DNA of 10,624 bases from Anaerolineaceae bacterium (GTDB taxonomy: Bacteria; Chloroflexota; Anaerolineae; JAAYZQ01), in assembly GCA_012514775.1 (NCBI GenBank), contig JAAYZQ010000525.1:1-10624 (forward strand). The letters are read 5' to 3'. The first letter of the stretch is position 1. Every line of letters starts with the position of its first letter. The translations under genes and the position numbers were made by a program. Below are positions 1 to 6,272 of the stretch, piece after piece. Below the pieces are notes generated by a model, which had not been told where the DNA came from, made no database searches, and saw only the letters and a list, made by a program, of their open reading frames with translations.

Positions 1-111
1 CCAGGTAAGGGGGCGCGTTGGAGGGGCATTTCTCAGGAAGGCTGCCGTCTCCAGGGCCTCCAGCCCCGCACCCGCCCGGTCATCATCCCCTTCATCCTCG
101 CGCAAGCACAT
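1..111 (-). CDS. possible partial ORF running off the left edge
   Basis: On the minus strand an open frame begins at an ATG complementary to 109-111 and stays open for 37 codons to the window edge. It reads roughly MCLREDEGDDDRAGAGLEAL and continues to a Pro-rich end. A run of six G lies four bases before the ATG and is a poor ribosome site. Two in-frame stops lie just upstream, so the frame cannot be a continuation of a longer gene from the right. No family is recognisable. It lies in the same direction as, and downstream of, the phospholipase-D-like gene. High GC alone opens many frames here, so this may be chance. The rest of 112-234 shows no gene and no convincing terminator; it contains a short GGCGGCC direct repeat at 204-210 and 213-219. 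Confidence 0.18.
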   Translation of the reverse strand, partial: MCLREDEGDDDRAGAGLEALETAAFLRNAPPTRPLTW

Positions 112-234
112 CGTACCCCCCACGACCGTTCATCAACAACACAACACCCATAACACTCCCGCGGCATTCCCTGCCCTCGGCGTCGACCGGCTGGGCATCC
201 TCCGGCGGCCACGGCGGCCTGCGCCTCCCAAAGC

Positions 235-2223
235 TTATTCCGCCTGCCCATGCACCACCATCGGCAGGTACGCCCACGGCCGCGGCGGCCGCCCGTCGTC
301 GGTCCAGAACACCCTGGCCAGGTAGGCGTACGCCGCGTCCGACTGCACCTGGACGGCAAACTCGCGGTTGTTCTTGCTCGAGTTCTCGCTGCCGTTGATG
401 CTGCCCGTGTGCACGTACCCGCGCCCGCCGGCGTGCACCAGGACCATCTTGTTGTGGATGCCCGTGCCGGCCGGGTCGGCCAGGCCGCACCTCAGCTTGA
501 GCCCTTCCGCCTGGGCGATACCCGTCACGTAGGCGCAGGTGGCGGTGTTGCCCCGCGGATCGCCGGGGTCGTCCCAGGCCGAATCGAGCATGATGCTCAC
601 CAGGGCCCCCCGCCTGGCGGCGTCGATGTACGCCTCCAGCCGGACGTTGGGATCGCTCTGCGGGCTGCCGGCCGTGGGCCCCCAGTAGGTGTACTCGTAG
701 AGCTGCTGCACCAGCACGGCGTCGCCCGCGCCCGCCCGGGCGACCATGCCCAGCAGGCTGTCCAGGTCCCGCAGGCTGTTGTCGGGCGACTGGACCATCT
801 CGAACGAGAATTGGCCGGCCACCGTCAGCGGCTCCGGGAACCGGACCTGGTATGCCGTCCCGCCCGAGGTATAGTCGGGCACGAATTCCGGCGGGGGCGC
901 GCCGTAGGTGGGGTGCTCGGCCGCCCACCGCACGATGTCCCGGTGGTTCTCCGGGTCCAGGTCGTGCCGGAAGACGTCCAGGGCGTGGGCCACGGCGCCC
1001 GGCGCGTCGGTGATGAGCCACACCCCGCGGTTGCCCCGGGTGCCGTCCGACTTGTCGTCGGCGGGCATGGACGAGTAGTTCAGGTTCTCCGAGCCCGTCA
1101 GCAGCACCCCGCCGTCGACGATCATCCACTTGCCGTGCTGGTAAGCATAGCGGTCGTGGACGTCGGCGGCGTCGTCGTTGATCATAAAGTAGACCTGGCC
1201 GCCCGCCCCCTCGATCTGCTGGCAGATCCACTTTTCCTGGTCGCCGATGCCGCCCACGGGCCCGCCCTCCAGCAGCAGGGTGACGGTCATTCCGGGGCTG
1301 GCCTCCAGCCGGGCGACGATGGCGTCGGCCAGGTGGGCGTTGTCAAAGGTATAGCCCTCGTAGTAGATGCTGGTCGTCGCCCGGTCGATCTCGGCCACCA
1401 CCGCCTCGTAGATGTTGTCGGGGGCCACGGCGTAGGTCAGCGTGGCCGTCTCGGTGAACGCCCTGGTGAAAAAGTAACGCTCCAGGTCCCAGCCGGGATA
1501 GCGGACCTTCTTGCCGTTGACGTCGTCGTCGGTGGCCTGGGCCCAGTCGGCGGCCGTGTTCGTGTCGGGCACGGGCAGGCCGCTGGCCTGGTCCAGCTTG
1601 CGGTACAGGATCTGCCCCTCGATGCCAAAGGCCTCGGCCTCGCGCCCGGCAAAGCGCTCCAGGCCGACGGCCTCGCCGCTGTACGGGTAGATGCCGGCGC
1701 CCGACCAGCCCGTGCCCTCGGGATTGCCGCCCTCGTAGACAACCGAGTCGACGATGGCGCCGCCGGCGTCGCGCAGGACCAGCTCGTCGCCGGCGTTGGC
1801 CAGGGCAAAGGTGCCCGTGGCGGCCAGGTTGGGCACGGCGGGGTCGGTGTCGGCCCCGTATTCATAGTCGGGCGCAAAGCCGAACTCCAGGGCAAAGTCG
1901 TCCGCTTCCTTGGCGATCCAGGCCGACGCGCCGGGGGCGAGCTGGCCGGCCAGGGCCACGGTTCCCTCGCCGTCGGAAATCGTCCAGCTCGAGAGGGCCA
2001 TCGCCTGGGTCTGGACGTTGGCCAGGCGAAAGGCTTCGTCGGGCTCGCCGCTGAGGTAGGTGTCATAGTAGACCGCCGTGATGAGGACGGTGCTCGACGG
2101 CTGGGCCGCGGTAAAGGCGGCGCCCGCCTGGCCCGGCGCCAGCCCGGCCGGCAGGAGCAGGCACAGGGCCAGGAGCACGGCCAGGGCAGCCGGCCGGCCC
2201 GCGGATTTGCATTTGGCGTCCAT
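235..2223 (-). CDS. secreted lamin-tail / phospholipase D-like domain protein
   Basis: A 662-residue protein predicted to act outside the membrane as a phosphodiesterase or nuclease-like enzyme; the substrate is unknown. Residues 1-36 form a signal peptide: a Lys/Arg start, then a Leu/Ala-rich core, then Ala-rich cleavage region near GQAGA. Residues 43-165 look like a lamin-tail domain (VLITAVYYDTY opening, DELVLRDAGG near the end). Two phospholipase-D halves follow. The first (about 265-425) has a complete HKD motif: H363, K365, D370, then GSEN 377-380. The second (about 470-640) has H590 and K592, but His597 sits where the Asp is expected; GSIN is at 607-610. The tail ends in PWAYLPMVVHGQAE. 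The start at 2223 is preferred over the upstream in-frame one at 2298 because AAAGGAG sits eight bases before it and the signal peptide then begins at the N-terminus. It is transcribed divergently from the lacI-GH130 operon. No terminator is evident after the stop. Domain calls are firm; function is not. Confidence 0.88.
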   Translation of the reverse strand: MDAKCKSAGRPAALAVLLALCLLLPAGLAPGQAGAAFTAAQPSSTVLITAVYYDTYLSGEPDEAFRLANVQTQAMALSSWTISDGEGTVALAGQLAPGASAWIAKEADDFALEFGFAPDYEYGADTDPAVPNLAATGTFALANAGDELVLRDAGGAIVDSVVYEGGNPEGTGWSGAGIYPYSGEAVGLERFAGREAEAFGIEGQILYRKLDQASGLPVPDTNTAADWAQATDDDVNGKKVRYPGWDLERYFFTRAFTETATLTYAVAPDNIYEAVVAEIDRATTSIYYEGYTFDNAHLADAIVARLEASPGMTVTLLLEGGPVGGIGDQEKWICQQIEGAGGQVYFMINDDAADVHDRYAYQHGKWMIVDGGVLLTGSENLNYSSMPADDKSDGTRGNRGVWLITDAPGAVAHALDVFRHDLDPENHRDIVRWAAEHPTYGAPPPEFVPDYTSGGTAYQVRFPEPLTVAGQFSFEMVQSPDNSLRDLDSLLGMVARAGAGDAVLVQQLYEYTYWGPTAGSPQSDPNVRLEAYIDAARRGALVSIMLDSAWDDPGDPRGNTATCAYVTGIAQAEGLKLRCGLADPAGTGIHNKMVLVHAGGRGYVHTGSINGSENSSKNNREFAVQVQSDAAYAYLARVFWTDDGRPPRPWAYLPMVVHGQAE

Positions 2224-2355
2224 CGTCGACACTCCTTTCTCGGGATCCCTGCGAGGGGCTGCCCCGCGTTGGCTCTGGCGAACGCACCCGGCTGCCACAC
2301 AGAGGTGTTCGGGATCGGGCTGCGTCGCGGCCCGGCAAGTGGCAGTGACAGAAGC

Positions 2356-2384
2356 AGTATAACATCAAAGCGCCAAAAGCGCAA
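2356..2384 (-). promoter_or_regulatory. promoter for the phospholipase D-like gene
   Basis: On the minus strand TTGCGC (complement of 2379-2384) is followed after 17 bases by TATACT (complement of 2356-2361). The -10 is near consensus while the -35 matches only in TTG. The predicted start is near 2349, giving a leader of about 125 bases to the ATG at 2223. Confidence 0.45.
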
Positions 2385-2425
2385 CAGGCTTTTTGCAAGA
2401 CAGCTTGCCCGGATCGCTCTCTCCT

Positions 2426-2485
2426 GCTCCGGCGGGATCGCCAGATCCGGCCGCTCTCTGGCCGATCTGTCGATCCGCCAGGAGC
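2426..2485. repeat. 60-base imperfect inverted repeat between divergent promoters
   Basis: The arms pair over 24 base pairs: 2426-2430 with 2481-2485, 2431-2433 with 2477-2479, 2435-2440 with 2471-2476, 2442-2447 with 2464-2469 and 2449-2452 with 2460-2463. They are broken by single-base bulges at 2434, 2448 and 2480 and one C/T mismatch (2441/2470). The loop is seven bases (GCTCTCT). No T tract follows on either strand, and it lies upstream of both flanking genes, so it is not an ordinary terminator. It could be a palindromic mobile or REP-like element, a cruciform-forming regulatory site, or part of an untranslated RNA. The octamer CGCTCTCT in the loop region also occurs at 2415-2422. Confidence 0.6.
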
Positions 2486-2537
2486 CTTGAGGGCCCGCAC
2501 GTTGATTTGGCAGCGCCTTGATTCCCGCTTTTCCCCC

Positions 2538-2566
2538 TTGACAAAGGGCCGGCGATGTGTTATACT
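2538..2566 (+). promoter_or_regulatory. strong promoter of the lacI-GH130 operon
   Basis: TTGACA at 2538-2543 and TATACT at 2561-2566 are separated by exactly 17 bases, a near-perfect housekeeping sigma promoter. The predicted start is near 2573, about 35 bases before the GTG start of the regulator, and the operator palindromes overlap it. Confidence 0.85.
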
Positions 2567-2595
2567 TTACTAAAGTTCTACTAAAATTCTAGTAA
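2564..2595. promoter_or_regulatory. AT-rich operator cluster, probable target of the first LacI-family regulator
   Basis: Three overlapping symmetric elements cover the -10 box and the transcription start. ACTTTACTAAAGT (2564-2576) is a perfect palindrome around C2570. TACTAAAATTCTAGTA (2579-2594) is a palindrome with seven of eight pairs. The whole block 2567-2595 is a 29-base palindrome with 11 of 14 pairs. The same half site occurs as an 11-base tandem direct repeat, TACTAAAGTTC (2568-2578) and TACTAAAATTC (2579-2589). It stands out in GC-rich surroundings. Binding by the adjacent regulator would block polymerase, giving autorepression; this assignment is inferred from position. Confidence 0.7.
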
Positions 2596-2608
2596 CCGGG
2601 AGCGGTTC

Positions 2609-3667
2609 GTGGCATCGAACGAGCGGGCCACCATGGCCGAGATTGCCGAGCAGAGCGGCGTGTCGCTGTCCACCGTGTCGCTGGTCCTGCGCGACAAGGC
2701 CGGCGTCGGCGCCGAGACGCGGCAGCGGGTGCTGGACGTGGCCCGGGAGCTGGGCTACGTGCCCAGGAGGCCGGCCGCGGCCCACGCGCCCGCCATCTCG
2801 ACCGTGGGCCTGGTCCTCAAGGCCGACCCCGACAGCCTGCCCGCGGCCAACAAGTTCTACTCCCACGTCGTGGCCGGCATCGAGATGGCCTGCCGCCGCC
2901 ACCAGGTGAACCTGCTGTACGCCACCATGACCGTCGACGAGGACAGCCGCCCCGTGGAGCTGCCCCGCCTGCTCGTCGACGACGGCGCGGCCGATGGGCT
3001 GCTCCTCCTGGGCGCCTTTTTCGACGAGGCTCTCATGCGCGTGGTCGAGCGCCGCGCCACGCCCCTGGTCCTGGTGGACTCGTACGCCGCCGTCGACCGC
3101 TACGACAGCGTGCTGTCGGACAATTTTGAGGGGGCCTACCAGGCCGTGGCCCACCTCGTCGAGCGCGGGCACCGGCACATCGCCCTGGTGGGCGGCCATC
3201 CCCAGGCCTATCCCAGCATCCAGGAGCGCCAGGCCGGCTACCAGCGGGCCCTGAAGGACCACGGCATCGCCGATCGCTACCTGGCCGAGTGTCACATCGT
3301 CGACACCGCCGAGATCGTGGAGGCGACGGCCCGCCTGCTGCAGGGCAGCCCGCAGGTCACCGCCCTCTTTGGCGTCAACGACGACGTGGCCATCACCGCC
3401 ATGGACGCCGCCCGCGACCTGGGCCGGCGCCTGCCCGACGACCTGTCGGTCGTGGGCTACGACGACATCGACGTGGCCGACTGCCTGACGCCCTCGCTGA
3501 CCACCATGCAGGTGGACAAGCTGGGCATGGGCCGGCTGGCCGTGCAGTTGCTCATCAACCGCATCGAGCACCCCGAGGCCAACCTGGTGCGGACCGCCAT
3601 CCGCCCGCGCCTCGTGGAGCGGAACTCGGTGCGCAACCTCCACAACCGAGACGAGGAGAACGACTGA
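2609..3667 (+). CDS. LacI-family transcriptional regulator (first)
   Basis: A 352-residue LacI/GalR-type repressor, the normal length for the family. The N-terminal helix-turn-helix covers about residues 8-30 ([19 protein letters not shown]), with Leu20, Ser21 and Leu25 at the base-contacting positions. The periplasmic-binding-protein-like sugar domain follows from about residue 64 ([12 protein letters not shown]) and carries the usual [20 protein letters not shown] stretch at 281-300. The segment linking the two ([15 protein letters not shown]) lacks the usual A-A-R-S-L hinge helix whose Leu wedges open a central CpG. The GTG at 2609 is chosen because GGGAG lies six bases before it; an ATG at 2633 has no such site. 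It sits just downstream of its likely operator and one base before the GH130 start, so it probably senses a sugar related to the GH130 substrate. Family assignment is certain; the ligand is inferred. Confidence 0.93.
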   Translation: MASNERATMAEIAEQSGVSLSTVSLVLRDKAGVGAETRQRVLDVARELGYVPRRPAAAHAPAISTVGLVLKADPDSLPAANKFYSHVVAGIEMACRRHQVNLLYATMTVDEDSRPVELPRLLVDDGAADGLLLLGAFFDEALMRVVERRATPLVLVDSYAAVDRYDSVLSDNFEGAYQAVAHLVERGHRHIALVGGHPQAYPSIQERQAGYQRALKDHGIADRYLAECHIVDTAEIVEATARLLQGSPQVTALFGVNDDVAITAMDAARDLGRRLPDDLSVVGYDDIDVADCLTPSLTTMQVDKLGMGRLAVQLLINRIEHPEANLVRTAIRPRLVERNSVRNLHNRDEEND

Positions 3668-3668
3668 T

Positions 3669-4670
3669 TTGACTGACCCTGGCGCGACCCCCATCGTCGG
3701 CCCTGCTTTGCCCAACATCCCGTGGGAGGAACGGCCCGCGGCGTGCAGCGACCTGGTCTGGCGCTCGGCCCGCAACCCCGTCATCCCCCGCGACCTGCTC
3801 CCCACGTCCAACAGCATCTTTAACAGCGCCGTCGTGCCCTTTGGCGACGGCTATGCCGGGGTGCTGCGCGTCGACGACCGCCGGCGCCAGATGCGCATCC
3901 ACAGCGGGCGCAGCGCCGACGGCCTGGCCTGGGAGATCGACCCCGAGCCCATCCGCTTTGCCACCGGCGACCCCGAGCTGTCCCACTTCGAGCACCAGTA
4001 CGACCCCCGGGTCTGCTGGCTCGAGGACCGCTACTATGTGACGTGGTGCAACGGCTACCACGGGCCGACCATCGGCGTGGCCTACACCCACGACTTTCGC
4101 GAGTTCCACCAACTGGAGAACGCCTTCCTGCCCTACAACCGCAACGGCGTCCTCTTTCCCCGCAAGATCGGCGGCAAGTATGCCATGCTCAGCCGGCCCA
4201 GCGACACGGGCCACACACCCTTTGGCGACATCTTTTACAGCGAGAGCCCCGACATTGTCCACTGGGGGCGCCACCGCCACGTCATGAGCCCCACGCGCCA
4301 GTGGAGCTGGCAGGCCACCAAGATCGGGGCCGGCCCGACGCCCATCGAGACCACCGAGGGCTGGCTGCTCTTTTACCACGGCGTTCTGACGTCGTGCAAC
4401 GGGTTTGTCTACAGCATGGGCGCGGCCCTCCTGGACCTGGACGAGCCGTGGAAGGTGCTCCACCGGACGGCGTCCTATCTGCTGGCGCCCTGGGAGACCT
4501 ATGAGTGCGTGGGCGACACGCCCAACGTCGTCTTTCCGTGTGCCGCCCTGGTGGACGCGCCCAGCGGCCGCATTGCCATCTACTACGGCGCCGCCGACAC
4601 GGTCACCTGCCTGGCCTTTGCCCGGGCCGGCGAGCTGCTGGCGGCCCTCAAGGCCGGCGACGGGATATAG
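3669..4670 (+). CDS. GH130-family glycoside phosphorylase (probable beta-mannoside phosphorylase)
   Basis: A 333-residue five-bladed propeller enzyme of glycoside hydrolase family 130. Such enzymes cleave beta-mannosidic bonds with phosphate, releasing alpha-mannose 1-phosphate, and act in the cytoplasm. Visible motifs: RNPVIPRD (35-42), [20 protein letters not shown] (51-70), YDPRV (111-115, with D112 as the expected general acid), [11 protein letters not shown] (157-167, R165 and K166 near phosphate), [21 protein letters not shown] (218-238, K218 and H237) and YYGAAD (305-310). The layout, including PNIPWEERP near the N-terminus and [21 protein letters not shown], closely resembles Thermotoga maritima TM1225 as I remember it. 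The start is a TTG one base after the regulator's stop, with AGGAG ten bases upstream; the next Met is residue 75 and would delete blade one. It has no signal peptide. The linkage (beta-1,4 or beta-1,2) and acceptor cannot be read from sequence. Confidence 0.9.
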   Translation: MTDPGATPIVGPALPNIPWEERPAACSDLVWRSARNPVIPRDLLPTSNSIFNSAVVPFGDGYAGVLRVDDRRRQMRIHSGRSADGLAWEIDPEPIRFATGDPELSHFEHQYDPRVCWLEDRYYVTWCNGYHGPTIGVAYTHDFREFHQLENAFLPYNRNGVLFPRKIGGKYAMLSRPSDTGHTPFGDIFYSESPDIVHWGRHRHVMSPTRQWSWQATKIGAGPTPIETTEGWLLFYHGVLTSCNGFVYSMGAALLDLDEPWKVLHRTASYLLAPWETYECVGDTPNVVFPCAALVDAPSGRIAIYYGAADTVTCLAFARAGELLAALKAGDGI

Positions 4671-4818
4671 GGAGATAGCGTATTCGAGGAGCGCAACCAT
4701 CTCGCGGTACAAGTGCATGCCTGTCGTATGCGGCGCCGGTGTGGCCAGGGGCCGGCTTGGCGCTGCGCTTGCTCCTGGATTGCCGCCGTTGGGTGGGTCC
4801 GGGCCGAAAAACTGGCTG

Positions 4819-4847
4819 TTGACAGGCGGCCCGCGAGGTGGTATAAT
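4819..4847 (+). promoter_or_regulatory. perfect-consensus promoter of the second regulator and transporter operon
   Basis: TTGACA at 4819-4824, a 17-base spacer, and TATAAT at 4842-4847 match the housekeeping sigma consensus at all twelve positions. The predicted start is near 4854, inside the first operator, with a leader of about 105 bases. Such a strong promoter makes sense when held under repression. Upstream bases 4671-4818 show no gene or clear terminator, only a weak GC hairpin (4735-4739 with 4752-4756). Confidence 0.92.
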
Positions 4848-4852
4848 AACCT

Positions 4853-4866
4853 TGGGAGCGCTCCCG
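4853..4866. promoter_or_regulatory. LacI-family operator O1
   Basis: TGGGAGCGCTCCCG contains the perfect 12-base palindrome GGGAGCGCTCCC (4854-4865) with a central CG step. This closely matches the operator known for CebR-type cellulose/cellobiose regulators of actinomycetes (TGGGAGCGCTCCCA). It begins six bases after the -10 box and covers the transcription start, an ideal repression position. The likely ligand is the regulator encoded at 4960. Confidence 0.9.
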
Positions 4867-4889
4867 TAAGTGCCAGAGACTTCAGATTA

Positions 4890-4912
4890 CCCCAGGGGCG
4901 GGGGCTTTTTTT
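4890..4912 (+). terminator. terminator-like element in the leader between the two operators
   Basis: C4890-C4893 can pair with the G run at 4901-4904 around a short loop, followed almost at once by seven T (4906-4912). The stem is only four or five pairs, weak for an intrinsic terminator, but the GC-rich stem and T run come before the coding region. It may cause partial attenuation or pausing between O1 and O2, or be fortuitous. Confidence 0.35.
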
Positions 4913-4920
4913 AGAGGGGT

Positions 4921-4938
4921 TGTGGGAGCGCTCTCACA
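4921..4938. promoter_or_regulatory. LacI-family operator O2
   Basis: TGTGGGAGCGCTCTCACA is an 18-base palindrome with eight of nine pairs and the same core (GGGAGCGCTC) as O1. Its centre is about 70 bases downstream of the centre of O1 and it lies 21 bases before the ATG. Two sites at this spacing could support roadblock repression or looping by a dimeric or tetrameric repressor. Confidence 0.85.
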
Positions 4939-4959
4939 GCGAGGAGTGAGGAGTCACAC

Positions 4960-5988
4960 ATGTCGCTTACACTGGAAAAGGTAGGCCAGCTCGCAGGGGT
5001 ATCGCGCTCGACCGTCTCGCGTGTCATCAACGGCCACCCCAGTGTCAGCCGCGAGGTCCGCGAGCGCGTCTGGAACGTGATCCGCGAGACCGGCTACCAG
5101 CCCCACGCCGCCGCCCGCAGCCTGGTAACGCGCCGCACCCAGATCATTGGCGTCATCATCCCCGAGTCGGTGGCCAGGCTGTTTGTCGACCCCTTCTTTC
5201 CGCTGCTCCTGGGGGGCATCACCGCCACGTGCAACACCCGCGGCTACCACCTGATGCTGTCGCTGTTCAACGGCCCGGCCAACCCCGAAGAGCTGTACCG
5301 GCGCCTGGTCCACAGCGGCCACCTGGACGGCGTGGTGGTTGCCTCCGCCCGCCTCGACGACCCCCTCGTCTGCCGGCTCTTGCAGGACGAGATGCCCTTT
5401 ATCCTCGTCGGCCGGCACGTGGACGACCGGGTGCGTTACGTGGACGCCGACAACGTGGGTGGGGCGCGCATGGCCGTGGAGCACCTCATCCGCCTGGGCC
5501 ACCGGCGCATCGGGGCCATCACCGGGCCCCTGGGCACGCCGGCCGGCGCCGATCGCCTCATTGGCTACAGGCGCGCCCTGGAGGCGAGCCGCATTTCCGC
5601 ACAGGACGATCTCGTCGTCGAGGGCGACTATAGCAAGGGCAGCGGGGCCACGGGCATGCAGCAGTTGTTGCCCGCCCAACCCTCGGCAGTGTTCTGCGCC
5701 AGCGATTCCATGGCCATCGGCGCCCTGGAGACCATCCGCGAGGCCGGCCTTCGCGTCCCCGACGACATCGCCCTCGTGGGCTTTGACGACGTGCCGGTGG
5801 CCACGGCGGTCGAGCCGGCGCTGACGACGGTGCGCCAGCCCATCGAGGGCCTGGGCACCATGGCCGCCGAGCTGCTCTTGAATCTGTTGGAGAATCCCCC
5901 GGATGGGCAGGCGCCCGGCCAGCGCATCATCCTGCCGGCCAAGCTCATCGTCCGGGATTCGTGTGGCGCTTTGCGCAGGCGGAGCTAA
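4960..5988 (+). CDS. LacI-family transcriptional regulator (second)
   Basis: A 342-residue LacI/GalR repressor. Helix-turn-helix at residues 4-25 (LEKVGQLAGVSRSTVSRVIN), with Arg16, Ser17 and Arg21 as recognition residues. A canonical hinge helix follows (PHAAARSL, Leu55) and suits an operator with a central CG. The sugar-binding domain starts near residue 62 (IIGVIIPESV) and contains CASDSMAIGALETIREAGLRVPDDIALVGFDDV (246-278), typical of the family. The ATG is preceded by GAGGAG six bases upstream. Two GGGAGCGCTC operators lie in its own leader, so autoregulation is very likely. Downstream, in the same direction, come the ABC importer genes with no convincing promoter between, so it probably represses them too. 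The ligand is presumably the imported oligosaccharide or a breakdown product. CebR-like operator similarity hints at cello- or manno-oligosaccharides, but this is inference. Confidence 0.94.
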   Translation: MSLTLEKVGQLAGVSRSTVSRVINGHPSVSREVRERVWNVIRETGYQPHAAARSLVTRRTQIIGVIIPESVARLFVDPFFPLLLGGITATCNTRGYHLMLSLFNGPANPEELYRRLVHSGHLDGVVVASARLDDPLVCRLLQDEMPFILVGRHVDDRVRYVDADNVGGARMAVEHLIRLGHRRIGAITGPLGTPAGADRLIGYRRALEASRISAQDDLVVEGDYSKGSGATGMQQLLPAQPSAVFCASDSMAIGALETIREAGLRVPDDIALVGFDDVPVATAVEPALTTVRQPIEGLGTMAAELLLNLLENPPDGQAPGQRIILPAKLIVRDSCGALRRRS

Positions 5989-6011
5989 GGAAGACCTTAC
6001 AATAAGAGGGA

Positions 6012-6052
6012 GGGGAGACACCGGCTGACCTGGCAGAAAGCGGTGTCTCCCC
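6012..6052 (+). terminator. 12-bp perfect hairpin after the regulator gene (terminator-like, no T tract)
   Basis: GGGGAGACACCG (6012-6023) pairs perfectly with CGGTGTCTCCCC (6041-6052) around a 17-base loop, 24 bases after the regulator stop. No T run follows on either strand, so it is more likely a partial terminator, a processing or stabilising structure, or part of a structured leader than a classical intrinsic terminator. Confidence 0.55.
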
Positions 6053-6075
6053 AGCAGAGGCAGTGCCCGTAGCCT

Positions 6076-6160
6076 TCCCGGACGTTCCCGGGAGACGCTG
6101 CGGCCATCCTCTCGTCCTCATTATAACCCACCTCGGGCGGGTTGGCGAATCGACGAGAGG
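6076..6160 (+). other. structured leader upstream of the binding-protein gene
   Basis: Further inverted repeats follow the first hairpin. TCCCGG (6076-6081) pairs with CCGGGA (6088-6093) over a six-base loop. CCTCTCGTC (6108-6116) pairs perfectly with GACGAGAGG (6152-6160), enclosing a nested stem AACCCACC (6125-6132) with GGCGGGTT (6136-6143), one A/C mismatch, loop TCG. Together with the hairpin at 6012-6052 most of the 284-base gap before the binding protein can fold. I do not recognise a known riboswitch class. A TATAAC at 6122-6127 could be a -10 but has no matching -35. Confidence 0.45.
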
Positions 6161-6272
6161 GCACTGCTCAACAGCTAAAGGAGGAGGTGAAGGGCGAAAG
6201 AGCTGCAAACCTGGTTTCTGCCACCATCGTCGTGTGTAACGTTCAATGAATCACAAAGAGGAGGAGCAAACC

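Noticed and set aside
250..2490. Very long open frame on the plus strand, opposite the phospholipase D-like gene
   Set aside because: High GC third positions keep the opposite strand open. The product is low-complexity Val/Gly/Arg-rich without recognisable domains, while the minus strand encodes clear PLD motifs.
2597..2608. GGGAGCGGTTC resembling half of the second regulator's operator, just before the first regulator
   Set aside because: Only the left half matches and there is no symmetry; it is adequately explained as the ribosome site.
4735..4756. GCCGG/CCGGC hairpin after GH130 as a terminator
   Set aside because: Five pairs, a 12-base loop and no T tract make it too weak to call.
4713..4949. 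78-codon open frame across the second operon's promoter
   Set aside because: It runs through the consensus promoter and both operators, lacks a ribosome site and has no recognisable content.
6122..6127. TATAAC as a -10 box for a separate binding-protein promoter
   Set aside because: No -35 match lies at 16-18 bases upstream, and it is inside a nested stem; left as a possibility only.
6246..6272. Upstream ATG extending the binding protein by nine residues
   Set aside because: It would put MNHKEEEQT before the signal peptide, while the ATG at 6273 has an ideal ribosome site and a clean lipoprotein signal.
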